Of a stretch of 64,000 bases of DNA, positions 32,901 to 43,486 are shown piece after piece. Both the position numbers and the translations under genes were made by a program. Below the pieces are notes generated by a model, which was given only the letters and a program-made list of their open reading frames with translations, had not been told where the DNA came from and did not search any database. The stretch's first letter is position 1; each line of letters begins with the position of its first letter. Source of the DNA: Nitzschia sp. DOCU1 (Eukaryota > Bacillariophyta > Bacillariophyceae > Bacillariales > Bacillariaceae). The stretch is taken from contig OX595986.1 of NCBI GenBank assembly GCA_951394045.1, positions 4,927,534 through 4,991,533 on the forward strand, in the 5' to 3' direction.

Positions 32901-34100
32901 ATCGTTCAATCCGATTGGATAAGAATCGATGATGTTTGGCCGTGACATAAAAGACGGTTCCTCCGCCCGATCTCGTAGGTGGATTCTGTTGACTGACTAA
33001 ATGCTTCTTGATGATGAGTACTCCAGGAGTTCCAACGCCGCCCAACAATTTGTGCCCACTAAAGAGAATGGCGTCCTTGGCAATGAGTTCGTGTTGGTAG
33101 TCGGGATGCGTCGGATTCATTTGTCCATCCAGATAACTAGCGGCCGTGGCATAGTCCCAAATACTCAAGGCGCCGTAGGTATGTAAAAGCGCCGTAATAG
33201 CAATATCATTGGCAATGATTCCAGTGACATTGGACGCTGCGGAAAAGGCTCCAATCTTAACGTCTCGATTCTGGTAGTGTTCTAGCAATTGTTTCAAATG
33301 CTCCAAATCCACATTTCCTTGGTTGTCCAGTCGAACCATTTCAATATCGACTTGACCCAGTTCTCTCCATGGCAACAAATTGGAATGATGTTCGTAGGGT
33401 CCCACAAAAATGACAGGCTTGCTATTGTTTGTAGTAGTCGTGACGCCGTCGGTCGTTTGGCGCAAAATGTGATGCTTGAGTCCCAGACAGTCAATGAGCA
33501 ATTCTACCGCCGACGTGGTTCCATTGCCACTAAAAGAGGGATTCCACGTTGTTAGACATTTTCTCACTCACATTCCACACATTTGCCTAGCCACGTTTAT
33601 ACTCACGCAAATAAGACAACATCCGCACTGGCTTTTCCCGTCGTTTTGGCGCCAAACACTTCTCCCACAATTTGTCTCGCTTCACTACAAAAGGCCGTCG
33701 ATTGACTTCCCACCAAACAAGTGTTGGTATGAGTATTGCCGTAGTAGGGCAAGCATTGTTGTTGCAAATGCGCTTCGACACTTTGTAAAGGTCGATGACT
33801 CGCCGTGAAATCACAATATACCAGAGGCAACGCGGCAGGATGGCCGGGTGTCCACTCCAGGGGCGAAGTGACAACAGCCGACGCAGACCCCACGACATCT
33901 TGAACGATTCGTTGACGCAATTCTTCAACGGAAGACAGCGATCCAGCTGTATGAATCGGCGTGTCCAGCTTTTCGTCTTCGTGTTGTTCATGTGCTTGTT
34001 CCGACAAGGAAAAGCCACTTTCGAGAATCATTGATGCAGATGTCATGGGAGAATCTTCCTTGTTTCTGGCATTCGACATTGCACTCAAAGAATCCATCAT
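29958..34100 (-). CDS. Cysteine-desulfurase-like PLP enzyme - GYF-like - TtcA tRNA 2-thiolase fusion
   Basis: Four exons fit: 34100-33607, 33529-31178, 31105-30678 and 30595-29958, giving 1303 residues. Introns are 77, 72 and 82 nt; the last uses a GC donor (GCAAGT). Residues about 60-560 are a class V PLP enzyme: YGNTHTNT, FAGNGTTSA (built across intron 1), SGHKLLGG with the Schiff-base Lys about 325, and SRGGCQCAGPY with Cys about 492/494. Two GYF-like modules lie at about 730-776 and 808-854. From about 935 the chain is TtcA-like: a helix KMMRLVTQAIIQW, PP-loop SGGKDS (963-968), CSFC (1041/1044), AQHLDDLAES, and CPAC (1131/1134) for an Fe-S cluster. TtcA makes 2-thiocytidine at tRNA position 32. 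The PLP part could supply the sulfur in cis. The fusion sits inside one uninterrupted exon, so it is not a splice-model artefact. Confidence 0.85.
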
Positions 34101-34786
34101 GTCAGGTGCAGATGAGCTCTGGGGCTGCTCCTGCCTAGTAGTAACAGCAATAGCACCAGGGGTAGTGAAGGAACTCTATGGCATTCACTTCTATTCCCAT
34201 GGTCGACGTCGACGGCTTATTTTCGATGTTCTATCTAAACTATGCGGTGGGTGGTGGCAGCACAAAGGCTCATAACCTAAAAAGAAGTCGGCCTAGTCGA
34301 CCATGGAGATAGTTTGCTAGTCAATGGAAACAGGGGCTGGAATCACTCACACTGTCGACGATTTTCGTACGGATGTACGACTGCGACTTGAACCAACAGC
34401 TTGGTATGGGGCTTGGTGTTACGGGTGGCCGAACTGTGTGTTCATCGGATCTCCTTTGGGGTGGCCGAACTGTGTTTGTTATCGGGCCTTCTTTGGACGA
34501 TTTGTTGAATGTTCGAGTACGAATGGACAATTACTGCTTTGGATGCACGGCCGGAATGGGGTCCAGCTGACAGGGTGCCACGGCCTAAACATCGCTTTGG
34601 GCGGTGGCGTCGCACTTCAGTTGTGATGTTTGTTGTGCTAACGACGAACCCTGCGAGAAGGCGCTTGCTGCTAGTGCATTTGATTCCTCGCTATGTGATA
34701 TTTTAATGCTTATACTAGAACTCGTTGCGGTGTGGTGGGTCTAGACTGATGATTCACGGCTAACGACGAGTTTGGAAGGTCTCCAC
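34101..34786. other. Upstream region of the desulfurase-TtcA gene
   Basis: 686 bp. A 17-bp direct repeat GGGTGGCCGAACTGTGT occurs at about 34424 and 34461, lying inside plus-strand frames that otherwise look random. The promoter of the minus-strand fusion gene should be here. Confidence 0.4.
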
Positions 34787-35482
34787 TTATTCGTTTTGAA
34801 GGATTTCACGAAGCATATCTTGCAGCGCTTGGACCTTTATTTGCTTGGCAAGCTTGACGTTTTGTTTAAGAGATGGAGGATTCGGATCCATTAGTGGTGT
34901 AAAGTCATTCAATGCTTCCAGGCTCCATCGATCAAAATCCGACAGAGTGTTGCGAAGATCTCGCTTGAGCCGATTTCGGATTCGTCTCTGGACTGCCGCA
35001 TCGTATTGCGCCCGAGATATAGGATGTGTTTTGTCGATACGATTTGAAAACATGAGCAGGGCATGCTCCTGACTCGTTTCTTTTGTTGGTCGTGGGGACC
35101 TTGAAGGTGAGATTACGGAATGGGCAAACGTCGTGTCCTGCGATTTCGACTTTGGGAGGAGCGAACGAAAGAACTCGGCTGGGCTTGTTGTCGTTGTTGT
35201 TGGCGGCGGAGGGGACTCTGTAGTTCGTTTTGCAATCGACTCCGTCGCTGAATGATCTTCCAAGGAAGGTTCCGGTGAAAAGGAAGGCATGACTTGTGTC
35301 GAAAACAAAGATGAAGTCGACGATATAGAAGACCCGACGGTGCGTTTGGATCGTGCAAAGCTCTTGTCAGAGGAAGTGTCCACGCTACTCGACGACGACA
35401 CCAAGTTCTTATTTTCTTCTTTTGGGAGGTCAGTAGCCTGAGATAAATCGAACGAATACTTCAGTTTATCCACATCACTCAT
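34787..35482 (-). CDS. Unknown Ser/Thr-rich protein with basic C-terminal helix region
   Basis: 231 residues. The first 120 are Ser/Thr/Pro-rich and probably disordered. The second half is helical and basic (RAQYDAAVQRRIRNRLKRDL) and ends with VKLAKQIKVQALQDMLREIL. I recognise no family. Start is an ATG with a clean upstream stop. It is the divergent neighbour of the small coiled-coil gene at 36071. Confidence 0.6.
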   Translation of the reverse strand: MSDVDKLKYSFDLSQATDLPKEENKNLVSSSSSVDTSSDKSFARSKRTVGSSISSTSSLFSTQVMPSFSPEPSLEDHSATESIAKRTTESPPPPTTTTTSPAEFFRSLLPKSKSQDTTFAHSVISPSRSPRPTKETSQEHALLMFSNRIDKTHPISRAQYDAAVQRRIRNRLKRDLRNTLSDFDRWSLEALNDFTPLMDPNPPSLKQNVKLAKQIKVQALQDMLREILQNE

Positions 35483-36070
35483 TTTCGGAAATATAATATG
35501 ATGCGCCCCTGGTTATCTTCTTGTCACGGTGTTGACTGTGGGTTTTGCATTCAAGTGGAATGCCAATTCTTCTATTAGAAGATTGGTGTTGTTGCACTGG
35601 CGTTTTTTGAGATGCATGAGAGCATTCTGGCAAAGCATTCGTGTTCATTGCAAGCCACGATTCATTGCTCGAGTGACAAAACACGACAGCACCATTTACT
35701 ACTTTGGGGAAATGAATGGAGACGTGCATGAGTTGCATAAAGAATCCCGAATGCGGAAAGAGAGTTCCGTTCTCGTTTCGCTTGCTTGTGATGAGATGAT
35801 GTCATGCGATGCTCGCCGCGCGCAACATATATATCTATTCGGCTTTGTATAAATAAATACTGCCGGCTCGCTATTTTGGGTATGCACGCCGGCCGACCTT
35901 GTTACGCGCACACATAGAGTACGATGAATGCTTTTCATCGCCAACTATGATAATCCGATACGGCCATGAGGAAAGCAAATTCTGAACAGGCAAGTGTTCA
36001 TCATCCTTAGTCACAACAGCATTCATTACCATCATTGATTAAACCACTTAAAGGTATACTACAAGCGATA
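35483..36070. promoter_or_regulatory. Divergent promoter region with TATA-like stretches
   Basis: 588 bp. TATATATA occurs near 35827 and TATAAATAAATA near 35857. Their spacing from the plus-strand ATG at 36071 is about 210-240 bp, so a role is only possible. Plus-strand frames in this stretch look random. Confidence 0.35.
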
Positions 36071-36952
36071 ATGACCTCCACAACATCGTACTTTACTGAT
36101 GAGGATACAATGACGACCATCTCGAGGCCTTCCTCCACTGCTTTTCTCTGCAAGGCCCCGCCGTTGACTTACAGAGATTTCAAAGAAATCGACATGAATT
36201 ATCATCCATCGGATATTCAAATGATTGACGAATTTGAAGAACTCTGGCTGAAATATTTGCAAGAAAACCCCGAGGCGCTACCGACTGGGAAGAAGGGAAA
36301 GCGAATCGAGAAGCTGGAAGAAAAGTTGCAGAACTTGCAAACATCCAAGCAAAACGTTCAAGCCGAACTGCAACGTCAGCTAGAGTTTTTCGAAAAATCC
36401 AAAGAACAGCTAGAAGTAAACTTCGAACGAGCCAAGGTCGATGCGAAAAAGGGCGAGGAGCGAAAAGTGAATGAAATGCACGCCAAGCTTGAGTGCGTCG
36501 GCTCGGCGATGCGTAATATGGAAGCGAACGGAGATTGGGAACTGTTCTTTGAAGCATTACAGAGTGCGGTAGACCAATCTGAAGTGAAGACATTGCCCGG
36601 AGACGGATTGGCAACAATTTTGGGCATCACGTCACAATCCCCCCGAGCTAAAAGCAGTATCATGAAACCAAGTGCCAAAGCCATGTACCTTAACAGCGCA
36701 GCCCTTGAAAGTGATGCCCACATCAAGTCCCGAGACTTTTTGTTACGAGCCTACCGCATTGATAATGCTCTTCTGAAAGCACAAGTTAAAACGTTGCAAC
36801 GCGACGTTGAACGAGTTGAGAAGACGACGGAGATTCTGGATCTGGTCGGAAAGTTTTTGACTGAGCACAACATCTACGGAATACTTTCGACTTCTGGAGC
36901 GTCGACGACTCGAGGTGGGAATACTGTACCTAGCAAAAGCACTCGTCGGTAA
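36071..36952 (+). CDS. Coiled-coil protein, relative of the gene at 13636-16002
   Basis: 293 residues from the first ATG. After a Ser/Thr-rich head comes an acidic helix (IQMIDEFEELWLKYLQENPEALP), a long Lys/Glu/Gln coiled coil (about 80-150), and a C-terminal block RIDNALLKAQVKTLQRDVERV. The same order of blocks appears in the C-terminal 250 residues of the protein at 13636-16002, suggesting an uncharacterised paralogous family, here without the N-terminal repeats and the MGNAES start. No membrane segment or catalytic motif is visible. Confidence 0.72.
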   Translation: MTSTTSYFTDEDTMTTISRPSSTAFLCKAPPLTYRDFKEIDMNYHPSDIQMIDEFEELWLKYLQENPEALPTGKKGKRIEKLEEKLQNLQTSKQNVQAELQRQLEFFEKSKEQLEVNFERAKVDAKKGEERKVNEMHAKLECVGSAMRNMEANGDWELFFEALQSAVDQSEVKTLPGDGLATILGITSQSPRAKSSIMKPSAKAMYLNSAALESDAHIKSRDFLLRAYRIDNALLKAQVKTLQRDVERVEKTTEILDLVGKFLTEHNIYGILSTSGASTTRGGNTVPSKSTRR

Positions 36953-37409
36953 TATTTTCTTTCTGGGCTGTGCTTGTTCAGCCTGGAGCACCCGTCTTAG
37001 GAACATGGCCTAGAGAAATGTTGCTTGTTTTGCCTGGCACGTTTTCAAGCACCACCATACAATATTCAACTTAGTAACTTAATAGGATGAAGTCTTGGTG
37101 TTTCATTGAGGCTACAATTCTTCTGTGATATTTTCAATGGGCCCCATGGGGTCTGTTAGCGTCTGATCGATGGGATCCCCCTGCTGGATCCCGAAAGAGG
37201 TTTACACAGCAAAACAAGCGCTGCAAGCGATGCTTCCTCATGCACTTCGACAAGAATAATAGCTAGAGAAGTGCTGAACTCACTATTCGACGTCAATCAC
37301 TGTTGACCCACCGCAACAATTTCTAGAAACGATGCGGGGACTCAAAAGCCCTAGCAAGCGCCGTACTCTGTTAGGAAATCTATCATGCTCGCCTCATCGT
37401 ATTTTAAAT
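36953..37409. other. Convergent intergenic region
   Basis: 457 bp between two 3' ends. Short inverted stretches such as GATGGGATCCCCCTGCTGGATCCC near 37168 are present. No gene seen. Confidence 0.4.
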
Positions 37410-38960
37410 CTATAACTTATACACACTGGTCAACGCCATCATTAGCGCATGCATCTGGTGCTGCGTCGTATCGATCCGGAGGGGGGCTTCGTTCTTCGCA
37501 TTCATTACACCACCAATGGCGATAGCCTCAGTTGTCGGGTGTTCCACCAAGAATCGATTCTCATTCGCCAGCGGGCCACCCACCTGCCAGGTGCAGAGAC
37601 TATGCAGTCCCTTGTCAATGGTAGCTTCGAAATTACTGGTCGCTGCTTCGAGGCCCCGAGACTTTGCGATTTCGTAGGCGCTGATAATTCCTTCGTAAGC
37701 ATACCCAGTATTTCTATTCCGATAAAGAATTTCATGAGTATGGATGATCCAATGTCCCAGCATGATAACGAAATCTCCAAACATTACTGCGTTGCTCCAG
37801 CCCGCATGATGATACTCTGTTAGAAACATGGAACTCCATTGGTAAAATCCTTTGGTCTGGTCTGAATCGTGAACGCCTTTTGCCCAAGCGTCAATGGTAT
37901 ATGTCTTTGCCAGGACGGGAGCGGCGTCTTCTATCATTGGAATCAAATGGGCATATCCATCAATGTATTTTGCAGCCTTGACCAAACATAACATTGTTTC
38001 TCCATCCATATATGGGGAAGAATTCTGGGACTTTTTGTTTTGCGAAAAAATATACTTCTCGGCGAAATGCTTGTTGGGCAGCTGCATTTGTTGAAGATGT
38101 CGCACAACACCCGCCAAGTTCGTTTTGACTCGATCTACAAACTGAGCATCGACATTGATGACCTTGTTGGACGACGCGTCTGTTATAGTTCGAAGATATT
38201 CAATCATGGTCAAAGCAAATAATGCGTTGGTGCCCGTGTTCGAAGTCGGAGCGTGGTCATTGGGATAGCGAATCCTAATCGTGCCTTCGTCTGATACGGA
38301 ATGATCCATGAAGAATTGAATGCCTTTTTCGGTTCCTTTCAGATATTTTTCATTCGAAGGGTCGAACTGAAAGCACATGGCAAGTCCCCACAAGGCACCT
38401 GCTTGTCGAACTTCGTTGTCGTCGTGATCCATTTGTTTCGTAACAAAGTTGTATTGGTAATTGAAATTGCCTGCGTCATGTTGATTTTCGAAAATGTTGG
38501 CGCAACCCAATTGAAGCGATTCCAACAGAATATCCCGCGTCAGCGTTTTGGGGGCATTCAACGCGTCTTGTGGAGGTTCTGGCCATTTCAGACTTTTATA
38601 ATACTCGTGCACCCACAGCGGAAAATCTCGTTGCGAAATCTCCCTGAATACTGGTACTTCCTCGCTCTCCTCTTCGTCCTCACTCTCGTCCCCACTTTCA
38701 CGATCATCAGTCTTCTGTGGCTTTATAACGACGTCGGCCTCTACCTCCAACTCGTTAGTGGCGCCGACGATATACTCATGCTTCGTCTTGCGTTCTGCAC
38801 CGCCTGAAGCAGTGCGGTCCAATGGCTCCTCTTGGGGGGTGCTGGTGCTACCGCTGAGAACGACCAGAGCAGTCAGGGCAACTGCAACGAGGATCAAGAA
38901 AATGTAATGGACCCAGACGTTACGCTGCTGTTTAAATGGATTGGTGATCTTTCGTGGCAT
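37410..38960 (-). CDS. Type II membrane protein with six-hairpin (alpha/alpha) glycosidase-like domain
   Basis: 516 residues from the ATG at 38960, chosen because a short basic tail and a single membrane anchor follow at once (VWVHYIFLILVAVALTALVV). An acidic stem (DESEDEEESEE) leads to a lumenal domain of about 400 residues rich in paired helices with Trp/Tyr/Gly motifs: HDAGNFNYQYNF, ALWGLAMCFQF, FYQWSSMFLTEY, RNRNTGYAYEG. Repeating helix pairs of this kind form an alpha/alpha toroid in glycosidases, lyases and epimerases. Topology suggests a Golgi enzyme acting on wall or secreted glycans. The exact family is not recognised. Confidence 0.65.
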   Translation of the reverse strand: MPRKITNPFKQQRNVWVHYIFLILVAVALTALVVLSGSTSTPQEEPLDRTASGGAERKTKHEYIVGATNELEVEADVVIKPQKTDDRESGDESEDEEESEEVPVFREISQRDFPLWVHEYYKSLKWPEPPQDALNAPKTLTRDILLESLQLGCANIFENQHDAGNFNYQYNFVTKQMDHDDNEVRQAGALWGLAMCFQFDPSNEKYLKGTEKGIQFFMDHSVSDEGTIRIRYPNDHAPTSNTGTNALFALTMIEYLRTITDASSNKVINVDAQFVDRVKTNLAGVVRHLQQMQLPNKHFAEKYIFSQNKKSQNSSPYMDGETMLCLVKAAKYIDGYAHLIPMIEDAAPVLAKTYTIDAWAKGVHDSDQTKGFYQWSSMFLTEYHHAGWSNAVMFGDFVIMLGHWIIHTHEILYRNRNTGYAYEGIISAYEIAKSRGLEAATSNFEATIDKGLHSLCTWQVGGPLANENRFLVEHPTTEAIAIGGVMNAKNEAPLRIDTTQHQMHALMMALTSVYKL

Positions 38961-39788
38961 GCTAAAGATATGGACGACTACTACATTGGGAATGATAGAT
39001 GGATGTGGAAACGCCAAAGACTTGTTGTAAAGGCAGAGGATGCATTTGGTGGAAAAGATACGACGCATCGACCATATTATCCGATAGAGAGATAGTAGTA
39101 GATAGCGGTCTCGATGGATACTTAGAGAAATAGGATATACAAACCCGTATACAGAGTTTAAAGGTAACTCGTGTTGGGGGCGAGCAAGATGGGCGGATAG
39201 TAAATAGCACCTACCTTGATGGCCAAAAAGGATCGATCTATGGCTCCATACCACTCTAGCTGACTAGCTAGTAGCAGGCCGATTCCTGTTCGTCTTGTCG
39301 TTCTTGCATCAACAATTCCTTGCTACGAAAGTCTTCTTGTTCCTCTTCCAGAGAAGTTCTTCTTTGCTCGTACTAGTAGTACAGGCATGCCTTTTCTTTT
39401 GACTACTGCTACTAGTAGAGTAGCAGGCTACTCTGTTTCGCTGCTACCGTTTTCACTGTAGCAACTTCTACATTTGATCGATCAATAATGTTGAGACATC
39501 TTTCTGCTGATTCGGCGCATTTGCCCGTCCCCATAATACCGATAGGAAGGTCCTCTACCGGTATATAGCTATTTTAGTCGGTTGTATCCAAAGAGGTCGA
39601 TTTGATCAAATCAAGACTGACGGCCAGCGAACGGACCACGCACGAACGTCGAAGAGAAAAACGAAGAATTCCCTGTTGCTGAAATCAAACGACATGATGT
39701 CATAAAACCTCAAAGCCGCCGCATTGCAAGCAGCCTCCCCTCTATGGAGTGGAGTTTACATCCACCGCCTCCCTTTTGATACTTGTGT
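38961..39788. other. Divergent upstream region
   Basis: 828 bp. The minus-strand frame of the membrane protein stays open to 39254 but begins with GTG. The stretch 39260-39560 contains many CTAGTAG/CTACTAG tetramer runs. No gene recognised. Confidence 0.4.
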
Positions 39789-40409
39789 ATGAATATGGGA
39801 CACCAGGACGATGCTACCTTGGCGTCGCCACTGCTTCATGCCGATTCTTTGAACGAAGCGAGAATTCACCCGAAATCCGAACCACCCCCTCCTCCTGGGC
39901 CCCCACCACCCCCACCGCTACTAGCGCCTGTGAACCCGACAGCACATTTACCACAAGTTTATAATCTCAAGCGGAAGGACGACTTTTTTGTGGACATTCC
40001 TGCGGCAGTTGCCGTTTTTGATTTACGGCCACAAGCGTCAGTGACTCCCGACACCTTTGGATCATCCATGAAGTTACTTTTTCTATCGGATTGGACACTA
40101 CAACATCTCGCATTAACCCAGGAATCAATAATTCTCGTATATCAGACAAGCAAGAGCAGTGCGTTACTGCAACCCCTGTCTTTGTGCTGTGATGCGGGCT
40201 TGCACTACGAATACATTCCCTTTGAGACGGTCACTGACGTCAGTCTATCATCAGAGACTGGCGGTGATGTTTGTCTGCACGTTGACAATAGCAATAAGAA
40301 AGGAATGCACCACTGGGAGCGCTGGATTCGAGGGGTCGTCGAGGTAGAAGCCTTTGATCATGCACTGCTGGCTCTTCAACAAGACTTTTACAGAAGGCGG
40401 CGGGGGTAG
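39789..40409 (+). CDS. Unknown protein with Pro-rich head
   Basis: About 206 residues from the first ATG (an alternative ATG is two codons later). A poly-Pro run (PPPPPGPPPPPP) near residues 35-47 could bind SH3, WW or profilin-type partners. The rest is a compact beta-rich segment (MKLLFLSDWTLQHLALTQESIILVYQ, YIPFETVTDVSLS) ending in an amphipathic helix, which resembles a PH-like fold by eye only. The function is unknown. Confidence 0.55.
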   Translation: MNMGHQDDATLASPLLHADSLNEARIHPKSEPPPPPGPPPPPPLLAPVNPTAHLPQVYNLKRKDDFFVDIPAAVAVFDLRPQASVTPDTFGSSMKLLFLSDWTLQHLALTQESIILVYQTSKSSALLQPLSLCCDAGLHYEYIPFETVTDVSLSSETGGDVCLHVDNSNKKGMHHWERWIRGVVEVEAFDHALLALQQDFYRRRRG

Positions 40410-41732
40410 AATCATGATCGCGTTGACAGTCGCTCGCTCTATTCCTTTGGGATTGAAAGGCGTGGAGCTAGCTTACCTTATTGAGCTTGATTGCGATTTG
40501 CTCCGTGTACGTGAAAGGGATCACGCACCAGTCAGTCAAAGTGGTGTTCTAGCTTGTTGGATGGCTCCTCTTCGAAGTTTATCGCGGACTTGTTTCTCTT
40601 ACGCCTCTTTGGTGCCAACTTCAGGAGCTTATGTGGTGTACGTCCAGCAGCAGCTAGTAGGTACTAGAAGTAGCTTCCTCGGAGCGACGGACGGTGGCTC
40701 ATCGATGTCCCCTACAAGAGGCATAGGGGCCATGATCTTTATACCGCAGCCACCACCAGCAGTAAACTAGAACAAAAAGGAAAGGCGCCGCATTGAGTTG
40801 ATCTCTTACTCCTGCACCAAGCAATTGTAATGCCACGTTTTCAAACCGGGACGCTTTGTCATCGCCGATTTTAGTACGATCGTTGTAGTCGGCATATCTC
40901 ATTCATTCCATCACCATACTGCTATGCGCTACAGTACGATACCTACCTCTCAATTCGGGATAGGGTATCCGAGAGAGAACTATCGAGCGAAATGACTGTC
41001 GTACCGGACAGAAATACGAGAGGTAGCGGAAAGTACTATTAATAAATATCCCTCGTAATGGGCATAATACCGCAACGCTTACTAGCTAGTGTGCCCTTCA
41101 CAGTACCCATTTCAGATTCACGGAACAGAACAATGGTACCGATATGGCAGCTCCTATTCGTGATCGTGTACACTATCACTGCAAGTTGCAAACTGCCTCT
41201 TCCCAGTTTCTGTGACAAAGTTCAGATGCCCGTGTCACAATTCCCAAGGTTATGGCAGTATTACGTTGTATACTGGATAATCTACAATTATGCCAGTCGT
41301 TTCAAATATGCCTCGTTCGTGATTAACACAATAGCCCAGTCAACGGTAGGTAGCCCAATTGGTCTCGAACTATCGGTAGGAAGCTTCTCGATCGTTCGAA
41401 TTATTAATAATGCGATAACTGGCAGCTTCGCTCGGGAAAGATTTCTACCCGCTTCGTCCAACTACGATTGTTGTGAAGGGGGGACCGATCTCGAGCCCAG
41501 CTTGGACGATATCGTGTTGATTGACGGAAGTCGGCACTCAACTAGTAGAGCTGCGTTAGTAGTATTGGTAGAGTTATTGTTGCATACTCCTAGTGCTGAA
41601 TATCGCAAAGCTGATGAAGTGGTAGATCTAGGATGATATTCATTGCTACCTGCGTCTGGTGCGTGTGGCTTTGAACTAGTTTGAATAGTAAAGAACCATG
41701 CGATTTAACTATGCTATGGTATGCTAGTACTA
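40410..41732. other. Gene-poor spacer
   Basis: 1.3 kb. A 192-codon ATG frame at 41058-41636 and a 138-codon frame ending at 40770 are open but show neither family motifs nor gene-like composition. An AT-rich stretch with TATTAATAAATA lies near 41037. Confidence 0.4.
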
Positions 41733-42458
41733 TCACCTAGAAGTGCTCGAAAGATGCTTCAACAGGTCGTCGATAACGACCTTCGCGTCACCAACTCCCA
41801 GGAGCTGGGCGAGCCGCCGTGAAGGCGTACTCAAGTTCCTGGATACTTCTCGCAACAAGTAGGCCTTTTGCTCGGGAGTAGCTTGTGGCGGTAGCCGTTT
41901 CTGGGCCCTTAGAATCATGGCGATTCTGCGGCGCCTGGCTTCCATGAGACCAGGAACGATCGTCGGCTCAAGGCCCCGTGCTGGAGAATCTACCGACATA
42001 GTTCGAACCAGGTCGTCAAGCTTCCCGTTTGACTGGGTGATGGTGAGAGCTTGCTTGAAGTGCTCAAGGTATGTACAGCTTTCAATATCGTTTTCAGGAG
42101 CATCCCGGGAGGCGCCCCTGAAGGCAGCGGCGTCAGCTTTTGCTCGCCTTCTCGTTTCACTGCCGTGCCACAACTCGCCAACGTCGTCATCAGTAATTGC
42201 AACTCGACAGAAGTGCTCTTGGATGCTGCTGAGATCAAACGACACCATCTTGGAGGACTTTCGCTTTCTGCTGAGGTTGATGGTTTTACGGCACACAGCA
42301 TCTGGGGTGACACAGCACGAGAGTTCTTCTGCAGGAGCATCAGGGGAAATGGCCTCAACACTTGTTGGTCTGTTTCCTAGAACGATTCGTCCAGATCCGG
42401 TCTCGTCGTCTACAACATTTCCGATAGACTCGTTCCGGTCCAAGCTTGGAATCATCAT
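41733..42458 (-). CDS. Unknown protein with diatom-type VSFDLSSIQ motif
   Basis: 241 residues. The middle carries KMVSFDLSSIQEHFCRVAITDDDV, the kind of VSF-x-S-VQ-x-R-x-Y motif that recurs in many uncharacterised diatom proteins, followed by an acidic-basic region with Trp (GELWHGSETRRRAK). The C-terminus holds a basic helix (EARRRRIAMILRAQKRL) and an amphipathic stretch with REVSRNLSTPSRRLAQLLG. No catalytic motif is visible. Nuclear or regulatory function is a guess from charge alone. Confidence 0.65.
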   Translation of the reverse strand: MMIPSLDRNESIGNVVDDETGSGRIVLGNRPTSVEAISPDAPAEELSCCVTPDAVCRKTINLSRKRKSSKMVSFDLSSIQEHFCRVAITDDDVGELWHGSETRRRAKADAAAFRGASRDAPENDIESCTYLEHFKQALTITQSNGKLDDLVRTMSVDSPARGLEPTIVPGLMEARRRRIAMILRAQKRLPPQATPEQKAYLLREVSRNLSTPSRRLAQLLGVGDAKVVIDDLLKHLSSTSR

Positions 42459-43486
42459 GGCAATCGGTCGTGTGAAGTATTCCGATAGCTTTTATTTCGA
42501 TAAGAATGTCCCAAGGAAAATCTTGTGATTGAAGGAGCCGATGCTGGACGGGGAAGTTGGGAAAGTATGGTACGTTAGTTCCTGGGCTTTGGTTGGAAGA
42601 AGAAAGAGAAGAGCGAAAATGTCCTTTCGCTTCGTTTGGGACAAGATCATAATCTGTCGGGCCTTGTTTGCAATCTCGTCGGTCATTCTGAGCTGTCACG
42701 AACGGCATTAAGCTCGCCAAGGCGTGCGCGATGTTCAAGAGTGTTATTATTGCCCTCGCGAACACTGAGCCACATATTCTGGGACTTTCCTTGAATCCTT
42801 TATTTGCGTAGAGTGAAAATTCAGAAGTTGCGAACACAACGTTAATTGAACAGAACTGGCGAAACTAAGATTCGTGACTGCCAACTGCAGATTATCAAAC
42901 CTATTATGCCCCTCTTTTGCATGATTATTAAGAAATTGTGCTGGCGTCTGACAGGCTTCCAACATCCATATGCGCACTTTTTGTAGTATCACTAACATTG
43001 CGTCTAAAAATTCATAGCTTGAGCTACCTGCTGATCATCTCTCTACCGGTAGAGAGATAGAGAACATACCATCATCCTGGGAGTAATATATTGGTACGAA
43101 ATGTGCAGGTGTGGCGCATCTACGACCAACGCACGTGACAGCCGCACTAGGTATCTCCGTCGAAGAACAGAAGAGATCGATCCTCGTGTTCGATCGTCAG
43201 GTACTATAGTTGCTAACTGGATAGTGCGTGTTCTACGCTAGTAGTATAGTTCTCTCAAGCTAGCTACTAAGTGCTGTCTAGTATCATTAGTCTAGAGAGT
43301 GCAGCAATGAAAACGACCGCGAGTCGCAGCGGAAATCATCATAGGAGCACCGCTCTTCGCTGAATTGCTTCAATAGTAGTACTACTAAAACTACTTCTAG
43401 TTCAACTGTTGACTTCTAGTTGTACTATTGTTAAGTTCGATTTGGTTCATAGCAAAAGGTTGTTAATAGTAGTACTTGTGATGATA
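42459..43486. other. Gene-poor spacer
   Basis: 1.0 kb between two minus-strand genes. It contains short palindromic AT-rich pieces near 43380-43440 (CTTCTAGTTCAACTGTTGACTTCTAGTTG). No gene is recognised. Confidence 0.4.

Noticed and set aside
37410..39254. Longer start for the six-hairpin-type protein (GTG at 39254)
   Set aside because: It begins with GTG and adds 98 residues before the basic tail and membrane anchor; the ATG at 38960 gives a normal type II topology.
41058..41636. 192-codon plus-strand ORF with ATG
   Set aside because: No family motif, random-looking composition (many Ile/Ser/Tyr without domain structure), no partner signal. May be chance in a low-stop region.
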